In this document: positions 1-7,798 of the stretch, piece by piece
How positions within the stretch are numbered: the first letter of the stretch is position 1
Layout: each line of letters begins with the position of its first letter
Assembly: GCF_916619195.1 (NCBI RefSeq)
Contig: NZ_CAKAKL010000001.1
Location: 682,001 to 746,000 of the forward strand
From: Inquilinus sp. Marseille-Q2685
Lineage (GTDB): Bacteria > Pseudomonadota > Alphaproteobacteria > DSM-16000 > Inquilinaceae
DNA length: 64,000 nucleotides
Reading direction: 5' to 3'
Position numbers and translations under genes: made by a program
The notes under the pieces: generated by a model
The model's database searches: none
What the model saw: only the letters and a program-made list of their open reading frames with translations
What the model was told of the DNA's origin: nothing

Positions 1-1158
1 GCGCTCGGCACCTATGCCGCCGGCTTCTTCACCCGGCCGCTGGGCGGCCTCTTGTTCGGCGCCATCGGCGACCGCTACGGCCGCAAGCAGGCGCTGGTCA
101 TCACCCTGCTGATCGTCGGCATCGCCACCTTCGTCATCGGGCTGATGCCGACCTATGCCGAGATCGGCATCTGGGCGCCGCTGGCCCTGCTGTTCATCCG
201 CCTGCTGCACGGCTTCGGCATCGGCGGCGAGCAGGGCAACGCCATCCTGATCATGTGCGAGCACGCGCCGTCGCGCGCCCGCGGCTTCTTCGGATCCTGG
301 GTGCAGATCGGCGCGCCGGCCGGCTTCGTGCTGCCGCTCGGCATCTTCGCGCTCTTGACCTCGACCCTGTCGGAGGAGGCATTCCTGAGCTGGGGCTGGC
401 GCATCCCCTTCCTGCTCAGCATCCTGCTGGTCGGCATTGGCATGTACATCCGCCTGCAGCTGACCGAATCGCCGCTGTTCCTGGAGATGCGGAAGCGCCG
501 GGCCGAGGATGCGCATCCGCTGGTCGAGGTGGTGCGCAGCCAGCCGCGGGAGCTGATCCTGGGCTGCGGCAGCAAGCTGGCCGAGAGCATCGCCTTCACC
601 AGCTTCGCCGTGCTGATCGCCGCCTACGCCACCAGCCGCGGCATCGACCGGCCGACCATGACCACGGCGATGCTGATCGCCATCCTGCTGGAGCTGGTGA
701 CCCTGCCGCTGTTCGGCGCGCTGTCGGACCGGATCGGCCGCAAGTCGGTCTACCTGTTCGGCGCCGCCGTCGTCCTCGTCGCGACCTTCCCCGTTTTCGG
801 CCTGGTCTATGCCCGGATGGACGGGCTGGTCTGGCTGGGCCTGATCGCCGCGCTCGCCATCGGCCACAGCGCCATGTACGGACCGCAGGCGGCGTTCTAT
901 TCCGAGCTGTTCCCGACCAAGGTGCGGGCCAGCGGCGTGTCCTTCGTGCAGCAGATCGGCGCGCTGATCGGGTCTGCCGGCACGCTGGCGGCGGGCTGGC
1001 TGCTGGAGATCGGCGACGGCACGCCCTGGTATCTGTGCGCCTATATCGCCCTGGGCTGCGTCATCACCCTGCTCTGCGCCCGGGCGCTGCCCGAGACGGC
1101 GCCACGCCTGTCCCGCACCGGGGACCTGATCGGCGGCCCCGCCGCCGCCCATTCCTGA
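1..1158 (+). CDS. MFS transporter, MHS (metabolite:H+ symporter) type, 5' partial
   Basis: The reading frame is open from base 1, so the N-terminus lies outside the window. About 385 residues remain, enough for most of a 12-helix MFS carrier. The frame starts in helix 2 and the loop 2-3 signature GDRYGRK is visible. A second GRK loop (DRIGRKS) follows the sixth helix, as in the two pseudo-symmetric halves. The PTKVRASG stretch near the C-terminal half is typical of the MHS subfamily (ProP, ShiA, KgtP-like proton symporters for organic acids or betaines). The stop lies 14 nt before an L-idonate-dehydrogenase-like gene, so they are probably cotranscribed, and the substrate may be a sugar acid. 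Substrate is not readable from the sequence. Confidence 0.85.
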   Translation, partial: ALGTYAAGFFTRPLGGLLFGAIGDRYGRKQALVITLLIVGIATFVIGLMPTYAEIGIWAPLALLFIRLLHGFGIGGEQGNAILIMCEHAPSRARGFFGSWVQIGAPAGFVLPLGIFALLTSTLSEEAFLSWGWRIPFLLSILLVGIGMYIRLQLTESPLFLEMRKRRAEDAHPLVEVVRSQPRELILGCGSKLAESIAFTSFAVLIAAYATSRGIDRPTMTTAMLIAILLELVTLPLFGALSDRIGRKSVYLFGAAVVLVATFPVFGLVYARMDGLVWLGLIAALAIGHSAMYGPQAAFYSELFPTKVRASGVSFVQQIGALIGSAGTLAAGWLLEIGDGTPWYLCAYIALGCVITLLCARALPETAPRLSRTGDLIGGPAAAHS

Positions 1159-1172
1159 CCCAGGAGACGCCC

Positions 1173-2210
1173 ATGTTCGCCGCCGTGCTGCACCAGGCCA
1201 AGGATCTGCGGATCGAGGATCGCGAGCCGCCGAGCGTCGCCCCCGGCGAGGTCAAGGTGCGGTTCCGCGCCGGCGGCATCTGCGGTTCCGACCTTGCCTA
1301 CTACTCCAAGGGCAAGACCGGCGACTTCTATCTGCGCGAGCCGCTGATCCTCGGCCACGAGATGGCCGGCGAGGTCGCCGAGGTGGCGCCGGACGTCGAG
1401 GGCCTGTCGGTCGGCCAGCCGGTCGCGGTGAACCCGAGCCGGGCCTGCGGCCGCTGCGAGTACTGCATGGCCGGGCTGGAGAACCAGTGCCTGAACATGC
1501 GGTTCCTGGGCAGCGCCTCGATCTTCCCGCACATGCAGGGCGCCTTCCGCGAATACCTGACCGTGCCGGCCCGGCAATGCGTCCCGGTGCCGGAGCATGT
1601 CAGCTTCGCCGAGGCCTCGATGGCCGAGCCGCTGGCGGTGTCGCTGCACGCCGTGCGCCGCGCCGGCCCGATCCTGGGCGAGGACGTGCTGATCGTCGGC
1701 TGCGGCCCGATCGGCGCCCTGGTGCTGCTGGTCGCCCGCCAGGCCGGCGCCCGCCGCATCACCGTGGTCGACCTGGCCGAGAAGGCGCGCGAGACGGCGC
1801 TGGGCCTGGGCGCCGACGAGGCGGTCGATGCCCGGGACGAGGAGCGGATCGCGGCCTGGAGCCGGAACCGCGGCCGCTTCGGCGTGACGATCGAGGCCTC
1901 GGGCGCCCCGGCCGGCCTCGACACTGCGTTGCGCGCCGCCCGCGCCCGCGGCCGGGTGGTCCAGCTCGGCAACCTGCCGAGCGGCCAGTCGCCGGTCTCG
2001 GCCAACCTGGTGATGGCGAAGGAGCTGGAGTATCGCGGCTCCTTCCGCTTCGCCGAGGAATACGCGCTGGCGGTGGAGATGATCGCCGGCCGGCGGATCG
2101 ACCTGACGCCGCTGATGACCCACCGCTTCCCGGTCCGCAACGCGGACCAGGCCTTCCAGGTCGCCCTCGACCGCAACCAGTCGATGAAGGTCCATCTCCT
2201 GGACCTCTGA
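1173..2210 (+). CDS. idnD: Zinc-dependent L-idonate 5-dehydrogenase-like alcohol dehydrogenase
   Basis: 345-residue medium-chain dehydrogenase. Catalytic zinc ligands are visible as Cys37 (GGICGSD) and His62-Glu63 (GHE). The structural zinc lobe has four cysteines at 92, 95, 98 and 106. A GCGPIGALV Rossmann motif binds NAD(P). Overall similarity is closest to L-idonate 5-dehydrogenase, which oxidises L-idonate to 5-keto-D-gluconate in the cytosol; related polyol dehydrogenases cannot be excluded. The ATG is preceded by CAGGAGA. It sits between two MFS carriers, consistent with a sugar-acid utilisation operon whose left part is outside the window. Confidence 0.8.
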   Translation: MFAAVLHQAKDLRIEDREPPSVAPGEVKVRFRAGGICGSDLAYYSKGKTGDFYLREPLILGHEMAGEVAEVAPDVEGLSVGQPVAVNPSRACGRCEYCMAGLENQCLNMRFLGSASIFPHMQGAFREYLTVPARQCVPVPEHVSFAEASMAEPLAVSLHAVRRAGPILGEDVLIVGCGPIGALVLLVARQAGARRITVVDLAEKARETALGLGADEAVDARDEERIAAWSRNRGRFGVTIEASGAPAGLDTALRAARARGRVVQLGNLPSGQSPVSANLVMAKELEYRGSFRFAEEYALAVEMIAGRRIDLTPLMTHRFPVRNADQAFQVALDRNQSMKVHLLDL

Positions 2211-2248
2211 GCGGCCACCAAGCCGCCCCCGCAAGCGGAAGGACCACC

Positions 2249-3532
2249 ATGTTCAGAAGCGTTCGCTGGCTGATCGTCGGCCTGCTGTTCATCGCCGGCA
2301 TGATCAACTATCTCGACCGCTCGGCGCTGTCGATCGCGGCGCCGCTGATCCAGCAGGATCTCGGCCTGGACCACGCCCAGATGGGCGTGATCTTCAGCAG
2401 CTTCTTCGCCGGATACGCCGTGTTCAACTTCATCGGCGGCTGGCTGTCGGACCGGATCGGGCCGAAGGCCGTCTTCAGCGGCGCCATGGGGCTGTGGTCG
2501 CTGTTCTGCGGCCTGACCGCGGTCGCCACCGGCTTCGTCTCGATGATCGTGCTGCGCGTGCTGTTCGGCGTCGGCGAAGGGCCGCTGAGCTCGACCATGA
2601 GCAAGACGGTCAGCAACTGGTTCCCGCGGCGCGAGGCGGCGACGGCGATCGGCATCGTCAATTCCGGCACGCCCCTGGGCGGCGCCGTGGCCGGCCCGAT
2701 CGTCGGCTATCTGGCGCTGGCCTTCGGCTGGCGGCTGGCCTTCGTCATCATCATGCTGCTCGGCTTCGTCTGGCTGGTGTTCTGGCTGCGGATGTCGACC
2801 GACCGCCCCAGCCAGCATCCGCGCATCAGCGACGCCGAGCGCCGGCTGATCGAGGAGGGCCAGGCGCAGATCGATCCGGCAGCGCAGCTGCCGGCGCAGG
2901 GGCTGGGCTTCTACCTGCGCCAGCCGATCGTGCTGGCCACCGCCTTCGCCTTCTTCACCTACAACTACGTGCTGTTCTTCTTCCTGACCTGGTTCCCGAG
3001 CTACCTGACCGAGGTGCACAAGCTCGGCATCAAGGACATGAGCCTGGCCACGGTGATCCCCTGGGTGCTGGGCTTCCTGGGCCTGGCGCTGGGCGGCTTC
3101 GTCTCAGACCGCATCTTCCGGCTGACCGGCCGGGCGCTGCTGTCGCGCAAGCTGGTGCTGATCGGCGGGCTCGGCGTCGCCGCGGTGGGCGTCGCCCTGG
3201 CCGGCGACGTGGCCGATGTCAGCAGCGCGGTGGCGCTGATGTCGGTGTCGATCTTCGGCCTCTACCTCACCGGGTCGATCTACTGGGCGGTGATCCAGGA
3301 CGCGGTGCGCGGCGAGAATGTCGGCGGCGTCGGCGGCTTCATCCACTTCCTGGCCAATCTCGCCGGCATCATCGGCCCGGCGGTGACCGGCTTCATCGTC
3401 CAGGCCACCGGCGGCGTCTACACCAGCGCCTTCGTGCTGGCCGGCGGTCTGGCCGTGCTCGGCGCCCTGGCGTCGCTGGTCTTCATCCGCGAGCCGCGCG
3501 GCCGGGCGGCCGGAGTCGCGGCGGCCGAGTAG
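2249..3532 (+). CDS. MFS transporter, anion:cation symporter (ACS) type
   Basis: 427-residue 12-helix carrier of the ACS branch (GudP/DgoT/ExuT-like), which imports hexonates, hexuronates or related organic anions with protons. The N-terminal MINYLDRSALSIAAP helix and the loop SDRIGPK are characteristic of this family, as is the GEGP stretch in helix 4. A ribosome site (GGAAGGACC) precedes the ATG. It follows the idonate-dehydrogenase-like gene by 38 nt, so a sugar-acid import and oxidation operon is likely. The neighbouring gene at the left edge is also a carrier, so this locus encodes two distinct transport proteins. Confidence 0.85.
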   Translation: MFRSVRWLIVGLLFIAGMINYLDRSALSIAAPLIQQDLGLDHAQMGVIFSSFFAGYAVFNFIGGWLSDRIGPKAVFSGAMGLWSLFCGLTAVATGFVSMIVLRVLFGVGEGPLSSTMSKTVSNWFPRREAATAIGIVNSGTPLGGAVAGPIVGYLALAFGWRLAFVIIMLLGFVWLVFWLRMSTDRPSQHPRISDAERRLIEEGQAQIDPAAQLPAQGLGFYLRQPIVLATAFAFFTYNYVLFFFLTWFPSYLTEVHKLGIKDMSLATVIPWVLGFLGLALGGFVSDRIFRLTGRALLSRKLVLIGGLGVAAVGVALAGDVADVSSAVALMSVSIFGLYLTGSIYWAVIQDAVRGENVGGVGGFIHFLANLAGIIGPAVTGFIVQATGGVYTSAFVLAGGLAVLGALASLVFIREPRGRAAGVAAAE

Positions 3533-3621
3533 GCGTCGCTTCGACCGAGGCCGAAGCGTCTTCGGCCTCCGGACCGGATCGGCCGGCTATGATGACGGCC
3601 ACTCCAGCCGAGGGACCGATC

Positions 3622-4755
3622 ATGCAGCCGCCGTGCGATCCCGTCGCCGCCGTGACCCATCCCGATCCCTACCCCTACTACGCCGGACTGCGGCGGCGGC
3701 CCTTCCAGCATGACGAGGCCCTCGGCCTCTGGGTCGCGGCGGACGCCGAGGCTGCGGCAGCGGTGCTGGCCAACCCCGCCTGCCGGGTCCGGCCGCCGGC
3801 CGAGCCAATTCCGCGGCCGCTGCTGGGCAGCGCCGTCGGCGACCTGTTCGGCCGGCTGGTGCGGATGACCGACGGCGACGCCCAGGCCTACGCCAAGCGG
3901 GCCGTCGCGGCGGCGCTGGACGTCCCGCCCGAGATCGTCCTGGCCGAGGCCCGGCGCCGAGCCGCCGCCCTGGCCGACAATCGCGCCGGCCTCGACGCGT
4001 TCCTCTTCGCCCTGCCGACGCATGTGGTCGGCGCGCTTTTGGGCTTCGCCGCGAACCGGCTGCCCGAGGTCGCCGACCGGATGCGCGACGTTGTCGCCGC
4101 CATCGCTCCGGACGCTACCTTCGAGGAGATCCGGCGCGGACACGAAGCGGCCGCGAGGATGGTCGCCCTGACCGAGACCGTGATCGGATCTGCCGGAGAC
4201 GGTCTCGCCCGGCGCCTGCGCGACGTGGCGGAGCGGGAAGGCGGCATCGACCCGGTTGCGGTCACCGCCAATGCCGTCGGCTTCCTGTTCCAGGCGCGCG
4301 ACGCCGGGGCCGGGCTGCTCGGCAATGCCGTCGCGGCGCTCGGCGCCCGTCCCGAGCTGCGCCGCAAGGCCATGTCCGATCGAGGGCTGTTGCCAGGCCT
4401 GGTGCAGGAGGTGCTGCGCTGCGACCCGCCGGCCCAGAACACCCGCCGCTTCGTCGCCGAGGACACCGAGATCGCCGGCCGGACGCTGCGGGCGGGCGAT
4501 GCCGTGCTGGTCGTCCTCGCCGCCGCCAACCGCGACCCGGCGCTGAACCCCGATCCGGACCGCTTCGATCCTGCCCGGCCGGACCGGCGGAGTCTGAGCT
4601 TCGGCCATGGCCGCCACGCCTGCCCCGGCGACGCCATCGCCGCCGCGATCGCCGAAGTCGGCCTCGACGCCCTGCTCGACCGGCTCCCGGATTGGCCCGA
4701 GCGGCCGGCCGGCTACCGGCCCTCGCCGAACATCCGGATCCCGCGGTTTTCTTAG
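3622..4755 (+). CDS. Cytochrome P450, short form lacking the I-helix threonine
   Basis: 377-residue soluble P450. The heme-binding loop FGHGRHACPG places the proximal cysteine at residue 334, and the K-helix ExxR motif is EVLR. In the I helix, where P450s normally carry an acid-alcohol pair (D/E-T), the sequence is QARDAGAG (residues 224-231); the acid is kept but the threonine is Ala/Gly. That may alter oxygen activation or indicate peroxide use (inference). The start was set at 3622 because AGGGA lies 7 nt upstream; an in-frame ATG at 3589 lacks a ribosome site. No ferredoxin or reductase gene is adjacent. The 3' end overlaps the convergent small gene by a few bases. Confidence 0.85.
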   Translation: MQPPCDPVAAVTHPDPYPYYAGLRRRPFQHDEALGLWVAADAEAAAAVLANPACRVRPPAEPIPRPLLGSAVGDLFGRLVRMTDGDAQAYAKRAVAAALDVPPEIVLAEARRRAAALADNRAGLDAFLFALPTHVVGALLGFAANRLPEVADRMRDVVAAIAPDATFEEIRRGHEAAARMVALTETVIGSAGDGLARRLRDVAEREGGIDPVAVTANAVGFLFQARDAGAGLLGNAVAALGARPELRRKAMSDRGLLPGLVQEVLRCDPPAQNTRRFVAEDTEIAGRTLRAGDAVLVVLAAANRDPALNPDPDRFDPARPDRRSLSFGHGRHACPGDAIAAAIAEVGLDALLDRLPDWPERPAGYRPSPNIRIPRFS

Positions 4756-4916
4756 CCCTGGTCGCCTGGGGCCAGTTCCGCCGCCTTCCCCGCCAGCACC
4801 TTGTCAAGATCGGCCTCACTGGCCTCGCCACCTTCGGCGATTGAGCGATCGAGCGTCTCCTTCAGCGCTCGCAGCTTCTCCTCGAGCCCCTCGGCCGGAC
4901 GATCGCTGCCGGTCAT
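4752..4916 (-). CDS. Small acidic hypothetical protein (54 aa)
   Basis: Unrecognised 54-residue protein, charged and predicted to be helical, with a short heptad-like stretch (LEEKLRALKETLD). The ATG at 4916 has a strong GGAGG Shine-Dalgarno 8 nt upstream, the main argument that it is real. An ATG five codons further upstream has no such site. It converges on the P450 gene and overlaps its stop by 4 nt. A palindromic repeat lies upstream. It has no ribbon-helix-helix or AbrB-like signature that would mark an antitoxin, and no partner toxin gene is adjacent. Confidence 0.5.
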   Translation of the reverse strand: MTGSDRPAEGLEEKLRALKETLDRSIAEGGEASEADLDKVLAGKAAELAPGDQG

Positions 4917-4960
4917 CACGATATCCTCCATGATGCGGGACTTTGGAGGCTCCGCCTCTA

Positions 4961-5048
4961 CCGTCATTGCGAGGAGGCGAAGCCGACGAAGCAATCCAGG
5001 GGCCAATGCGTGCGGCCCTGGATTGCTTCGCTGCGCTCGCAATGACGG
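4961..5048. repeat. REP-like palindromic repeat, family 1, copy 1
   Basis: An 88-nt interspersed palindrome whose ends are CCGTCATTGCGAG and its complement CTCGCAATGACGG. The inner arms are GAAGCAATCCAGG and CCTGGATTGCTTC. A second copy lies at 43321-43407 with the same arms and a different loop. It is intergenic between the 54-aa gene and the LysR gene and has no coding potential of its own. Confidence 0.85.
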
Positions 5049-5119
5049 CGTTGGGAACTCTGAAAGTCTCGTGACGGGGAGCAGAATAGCAAAGAGCAGG
5101 CGCACATTGTCATCGCCCC

Positions 5120-6004
5120 CTACCCGAACGCCTCGACCACCGCGTCGATGAAGCTGCGCAGCTTCGGGGTCGGGCGGCGGTCGGGGGCGAACAGGATGTG
5201 CATCGGCCGCGAGGGCGGGTCGTAGCCCGGCAGCACGCGCACCAGCCGGCCGGCGGCGATGTCGTCGCGCAGCAGCCCCTCCGGCTGCAGGATGATGCCC
5301 AGCCCCTCCAGCGCCGCGCTGCGCAGCGCCTGGCCGCTGTTCACCGAGAAGCGGCCGCGAACCTGAACCGAATGCAGGGTCCCGTCCGGGCCGATGAACT
5401 GCAGCAGGTCGCGCGGCATCCAATGGGCGAAGCCGAGGCATTCATGGCCCGCCAGATCCTCCGGCCGCGCCGGCGCGCCGCGTTCGGCGAGATAGGCGGG
5501 CGCGGCGCAGGCGACCAGGCGGTAGGGCCGCAGCCGGCGGGCGATCAGGCTGGAATCGGGCAGCGGCGCGATCCGGATCACCGCCTCGTACCCCTCCTCC
5601 ACCAGGTCGACGATGCGGTCGCTCAGCGTCACCTCGATGCTGACCTCGGGATTCGCCCGCAGATAGCGCGCCACCATCGGCATCAGCTCATGCGCGCCGA
5701 AGGTGACCGGCGCGTTGACCCGCAGCCGGCCGCGCGGCACGGCGCGCAGGTCCTCGGCCAGCGCCTCCGCCGCCTCGGCCTCGGCCAGCACGTTGCGGCA
5801 GCGCTCGTAGAAGGCGCGGCCGACCTCGGTCAGGCTCTGCCGCCGCGTGGTGCGGGCCAGCAGCCGGGCGCCGAGGCGATCCTCGAGGAACCGGACATGC
5901 TTGCCGACCATCGGCGCCGACAGGCCGAGCGCCTCCGCCGCGGCGGCGAAGGAGCCGGTTTCGACGGCCCGGACGAACACCGCCATGCTGGTGAGACGGT
6001 CCAT
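5120..6004 (-). CDS. LysR-family transcriptional regulator
   Basis: 294-residue LTTR with an N-terminal winged helix-turn-helix (FVRAVETGSFAAAAEALGLS at about residues 10-29) and a C-terminal periplasmic-binding-like effector domain; length is normal for the family. The ATG at 6004 starts with the usual MDRLTSM. It is divergent from the quinone-oxidoreductase gene that begins at 6105, which it most likely controls. A perfect inverted repeat, GAAACC-AAC-GGTTTC, lies a few bases upstream of its start. The effector is unknown. Confidence 0.9.
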   Translation of the reverse strand: MDRLTSMAVFVRAVETGSFAAAAEALGLSAPMVGKHVRFLEDRLGARLLARTTRRQSLTEVGRAFYERCRNVLAEAEAAEALAEDLRAVPRGRLRVNAPVTFGAHELMPMVARYLRANPEVSIEVTLSDRIVDLVEEGYEAVIRIAPLPDSSLIARRLRPYRLVACAAPAYLAERGAPARPEDLAGHECLGFAHWMPRDLLQFIGPDGTLHSVQVRGRFSVNSGQALRSAALEGLGIILQPEGLLRDDIAAGRLVRVLPGYDPPSRPMHILFAPDRRPTPKLRSFIDAVVEAFG

Positions 6005-6009
6005 GATTG

Positions 6010-6024
6010 GAAACCAACGGTTTC
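6010..6024. promoter_or_regulatory. Candidate LysR operator (inverted repeat)
   Basis: GAAACC-AAC-GGTTTC is a perfect 6-bp inverted repeat with a 3-nt spacer in the 100-bp divergent region between the LysR gene and the oxidoreductase gene. It is just upstream of the regulator start codon, fitting autorepression. The rest of the region (6025-6095) is locally AT-rich and should hold both promoters. Confidence 0.4.
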
Positions 6025-6104
6025 GACTGTTGCGTCGGATTCGATACTTATCTTCTTTTGCGAAGTAATCATATCGGAGGGCGTCCCATCCACAGGAGCC
6101 CGAC

Positions 6105-7094
6105 ATGGCCCGCATCGTCCGCATCCACGAGCTCGGCGGCCCCGAGGTCCTTCGCCTCGAGGAGGTCGAGGTGCCGCCGCCCGGCCCCGGCGAGATCCGC
6201 CTGCAAGTGAAGGCGCTGGGCATCAACCGCGCCGAATCGATGTTCCGCACCGGCTATTATCCGGAAGCGCCGGACTTCCCGGCCCGGCTGGGCTACGAGG
6301 CTGCCGGGACGGTCGAGGCGCTGGGCCCGGGCGTCACCGGCCTCGCCGTGGGCGACGCGGTCAGCATCGTGCCGCCGCTGTCGATCACCCGCTGGGGCGC
6401 CTATGGCGAGGTCGCCAATGTGCCGGCCGAGGTGACGGTGAAGCATCCGGCCAACCTGTCCTGGACCGAGGCCGCCGCGGTCTGGATGCAATACGTCACC
6501 GCCTATGGCGCGCTGGTCGAGATCGCCGGGCTGAGCCGCGGCGATTCGGTGCTGATCACCGCCGCCTCCAGCAGCGTCGGGCTGGCCGCGATCCAGATCG
6601 CCAACCGGCTCGGCGCGACGTCCATCGCCGCCACCCGAACCGCCGCCAAGGCCGCGGCGCTGCGCGATGCCGGCGCCGCCCATGTCGTCGTCACCGACGA
6701 GGAGGACCTTGCCGGGCGGGCCAAGGCCATCACCGGCGGCGCCGGGGTCCGGGCGGCGTTCGACCCGGTGGCCGGCCCGGCCGTGAATGTGCTGGCCGAG
6801 GCGCTGGGCCAGGGCGGCATCCTGGTCGAATACGGCGCGCTGAGCCCCGAGCCGACGCCCTTCCCGCTGTTCCCGGCCCTGGTCAAGGGGCTGAGCGTCA
6901 GGGGCTACCAGTACAAGGAGATCGTCGGCGACCCGGCCAAGCTGGAGCGGGCCAAGCGCTTCATCGTCGAGGGGCTGGCCGACGGGTCGCTGAAGCCGGT
7001 GATCGACCGGGTCTTCCCGCTCGACCAGATCGTCGAAGCCCATCGCTACCTCGAATCCAACCAGCAGATCGGCAAGATCGTGGTCACGGTCTGA
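6105..7094 (+). CDS. Zinc-type/quinone-oxidoreductase-like MDR dehydrogenase
   Basis: 329-residue medium-chain dehydrogenase of the quinone-reductase (QOR) branch. It has an N-terminal GroES-like domain (GPGEIRLQVKALGINRAE) and a Rossmann domain with the variant nucleotide motif AASSSVGLAA. Zinc-ligand cysteines are absent, so a zinc-independent NADPH-dependent reduction of quinones or enones is expected. The specific substrate is unknown. It is transcribed divergently from a LysR regulator, a common arrangement for inducible stress or detoxification reductases. ACAGGAG precedes the ATG. Confidence 0.85.
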   Translation: MARIVRIHELGGPEVLRLEEVEVPPPGPGEIRLQVKALGINRAESMFRTGYYPEAPDFPARLGYEAAGTVEALGPGVTGLAVGDAVSIVPPLSITRWGAYGEVANVPAEVTVKHPANLSWTEAAAVWMQYVTAYGALVEIAGLSRGDSVLITAASSSVGLAAIQIANRLGATSIAATRTAAKAAALRDAGAAHVVVTDEEDLAGRAKAITGGAGVRAAFDPVAGPAVNVLAEALGQGGILVEYGALSPEPTPFPLFPALVKGLSVRGYQYKEIVGDPAKLERAKRFIVEGLADGSLKPVIDRVFPLDQIVEAHRYLESNQQIGKIVVTV

Positions 7095-7126
7095 ACCAGC
7101 GGCAGAGTGCCTGCCCGACTCTCCAG

Positions 7127-7161
7127 CGTCATGGCGAGGCTCCTTGGGGCTCGCCATGACG
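7127..7161. terminator. Hairpin after the oxidoreductase gene
   Basis: CGTCATGGCGAG at 7127-7138 pairs perfectly with CTCGCCATGACG at 7150-7161 around an 11-nt loop. It lies 32 nt after the stop of the oxidoreductase gene. There is no T tract, so it may be a REP remnant acting as an mRNA-end hairpin rather than a classical intrinsic terminator. Confidence 0.45.
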
Positions 7162-7297
7162 GCGCGAGGGCGGAGTCAGTGCCTACGCCACCCGTCCGAG
7201 CATCACCGTGATCCATCCAATCACGTTTCATTAACGCGCAAGGATCTACCGTCCGCCCGATATCGACCGAAACCATCGATCAATTCGGGGACTGATC

Positions 7298-7630
7298 ATG
7301 CGCAGTATCGAACAACCTCCGCCCACCCGGATGACCGCCGAATGGGCCCGTCGCTACCTGCAGCGTCTGGACCAGCCTCTCGATCCCTGGGAAGCGGACT
7401 ATTTCCGCAGCGGCTGCAACTTCCTGGCCCGCGATTCGGCCACCGGCGCGATCGCCTGCTGGAAGTCGATGAACCTGCCGATCGACCGGCGGCGCGAGAC
7501 GTATATGGGGCCGATGGGCATGACGCCGCTGACCCGGCAGGAGATGGATCGCCTGTCCGGCCTGCTGGAGAAGCTGGCCGACGGCGAGGACGCCTCGCAC
7601 CAGGTGGCGGCGCTGCGGCGCTTCCGCTAG
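7298..7630 (+). CDS. Hypothetical protein (110 aa)
   Basis: No family recognised. The 110-residue protein is soluble, rich in Arg and aromatic residues in its first half, with a Met/Pro-rich centre (TYMGPMGMTPLT). There is no signal peptide or membrane segment. It stands alone, with about 200 nt of non-coding sequence upstream containing a hairpin. Codon use is as GC-biased as that of its neighbours, which supports its being a real gene. It is followed by the SGNH hydrolase gene. Confidence 0.65.
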   Translation: MRSIEQPPPTRMTAEWARRYLQRLDQPLDPWEADYFRSGCNFLARDSATGAIACWKSMNLPIDRRRETYMGPMGMTPLTRQEMDRLSGLLEKLADGEDASHQVAALRRFR

Positions 7631-7798
7631 ACGCCGATATCCGGGGGGACTGATCGCCGGGCGTGGAGCCTCTCCACGCCCGCGCTCATGTCCGTCCGGC
7701 GTTGCCCCGGCAGGCTTTCCTTCCTCATACTTCCATCGCCGGCGCAGGTCCGGCGGGCCGCCGAATCCGTCGGCGGCCGCAGCGGGAGGAAAAGCCGA

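Noticed and set aside
1328-3019. Long antisense frame (563 codons) over idnD and the ACS carrier
   Set aside because: The encoded sequence is low-complexity Arg/Ala/Gly/Gln-rich and the opposite strand has clear protein motifs.
3418-4617. Antisense 399-codon frame over the P450 gene
   Set aside because: No ribosome site or family motif, while the P450 on the other strand has a heme-binding signature.
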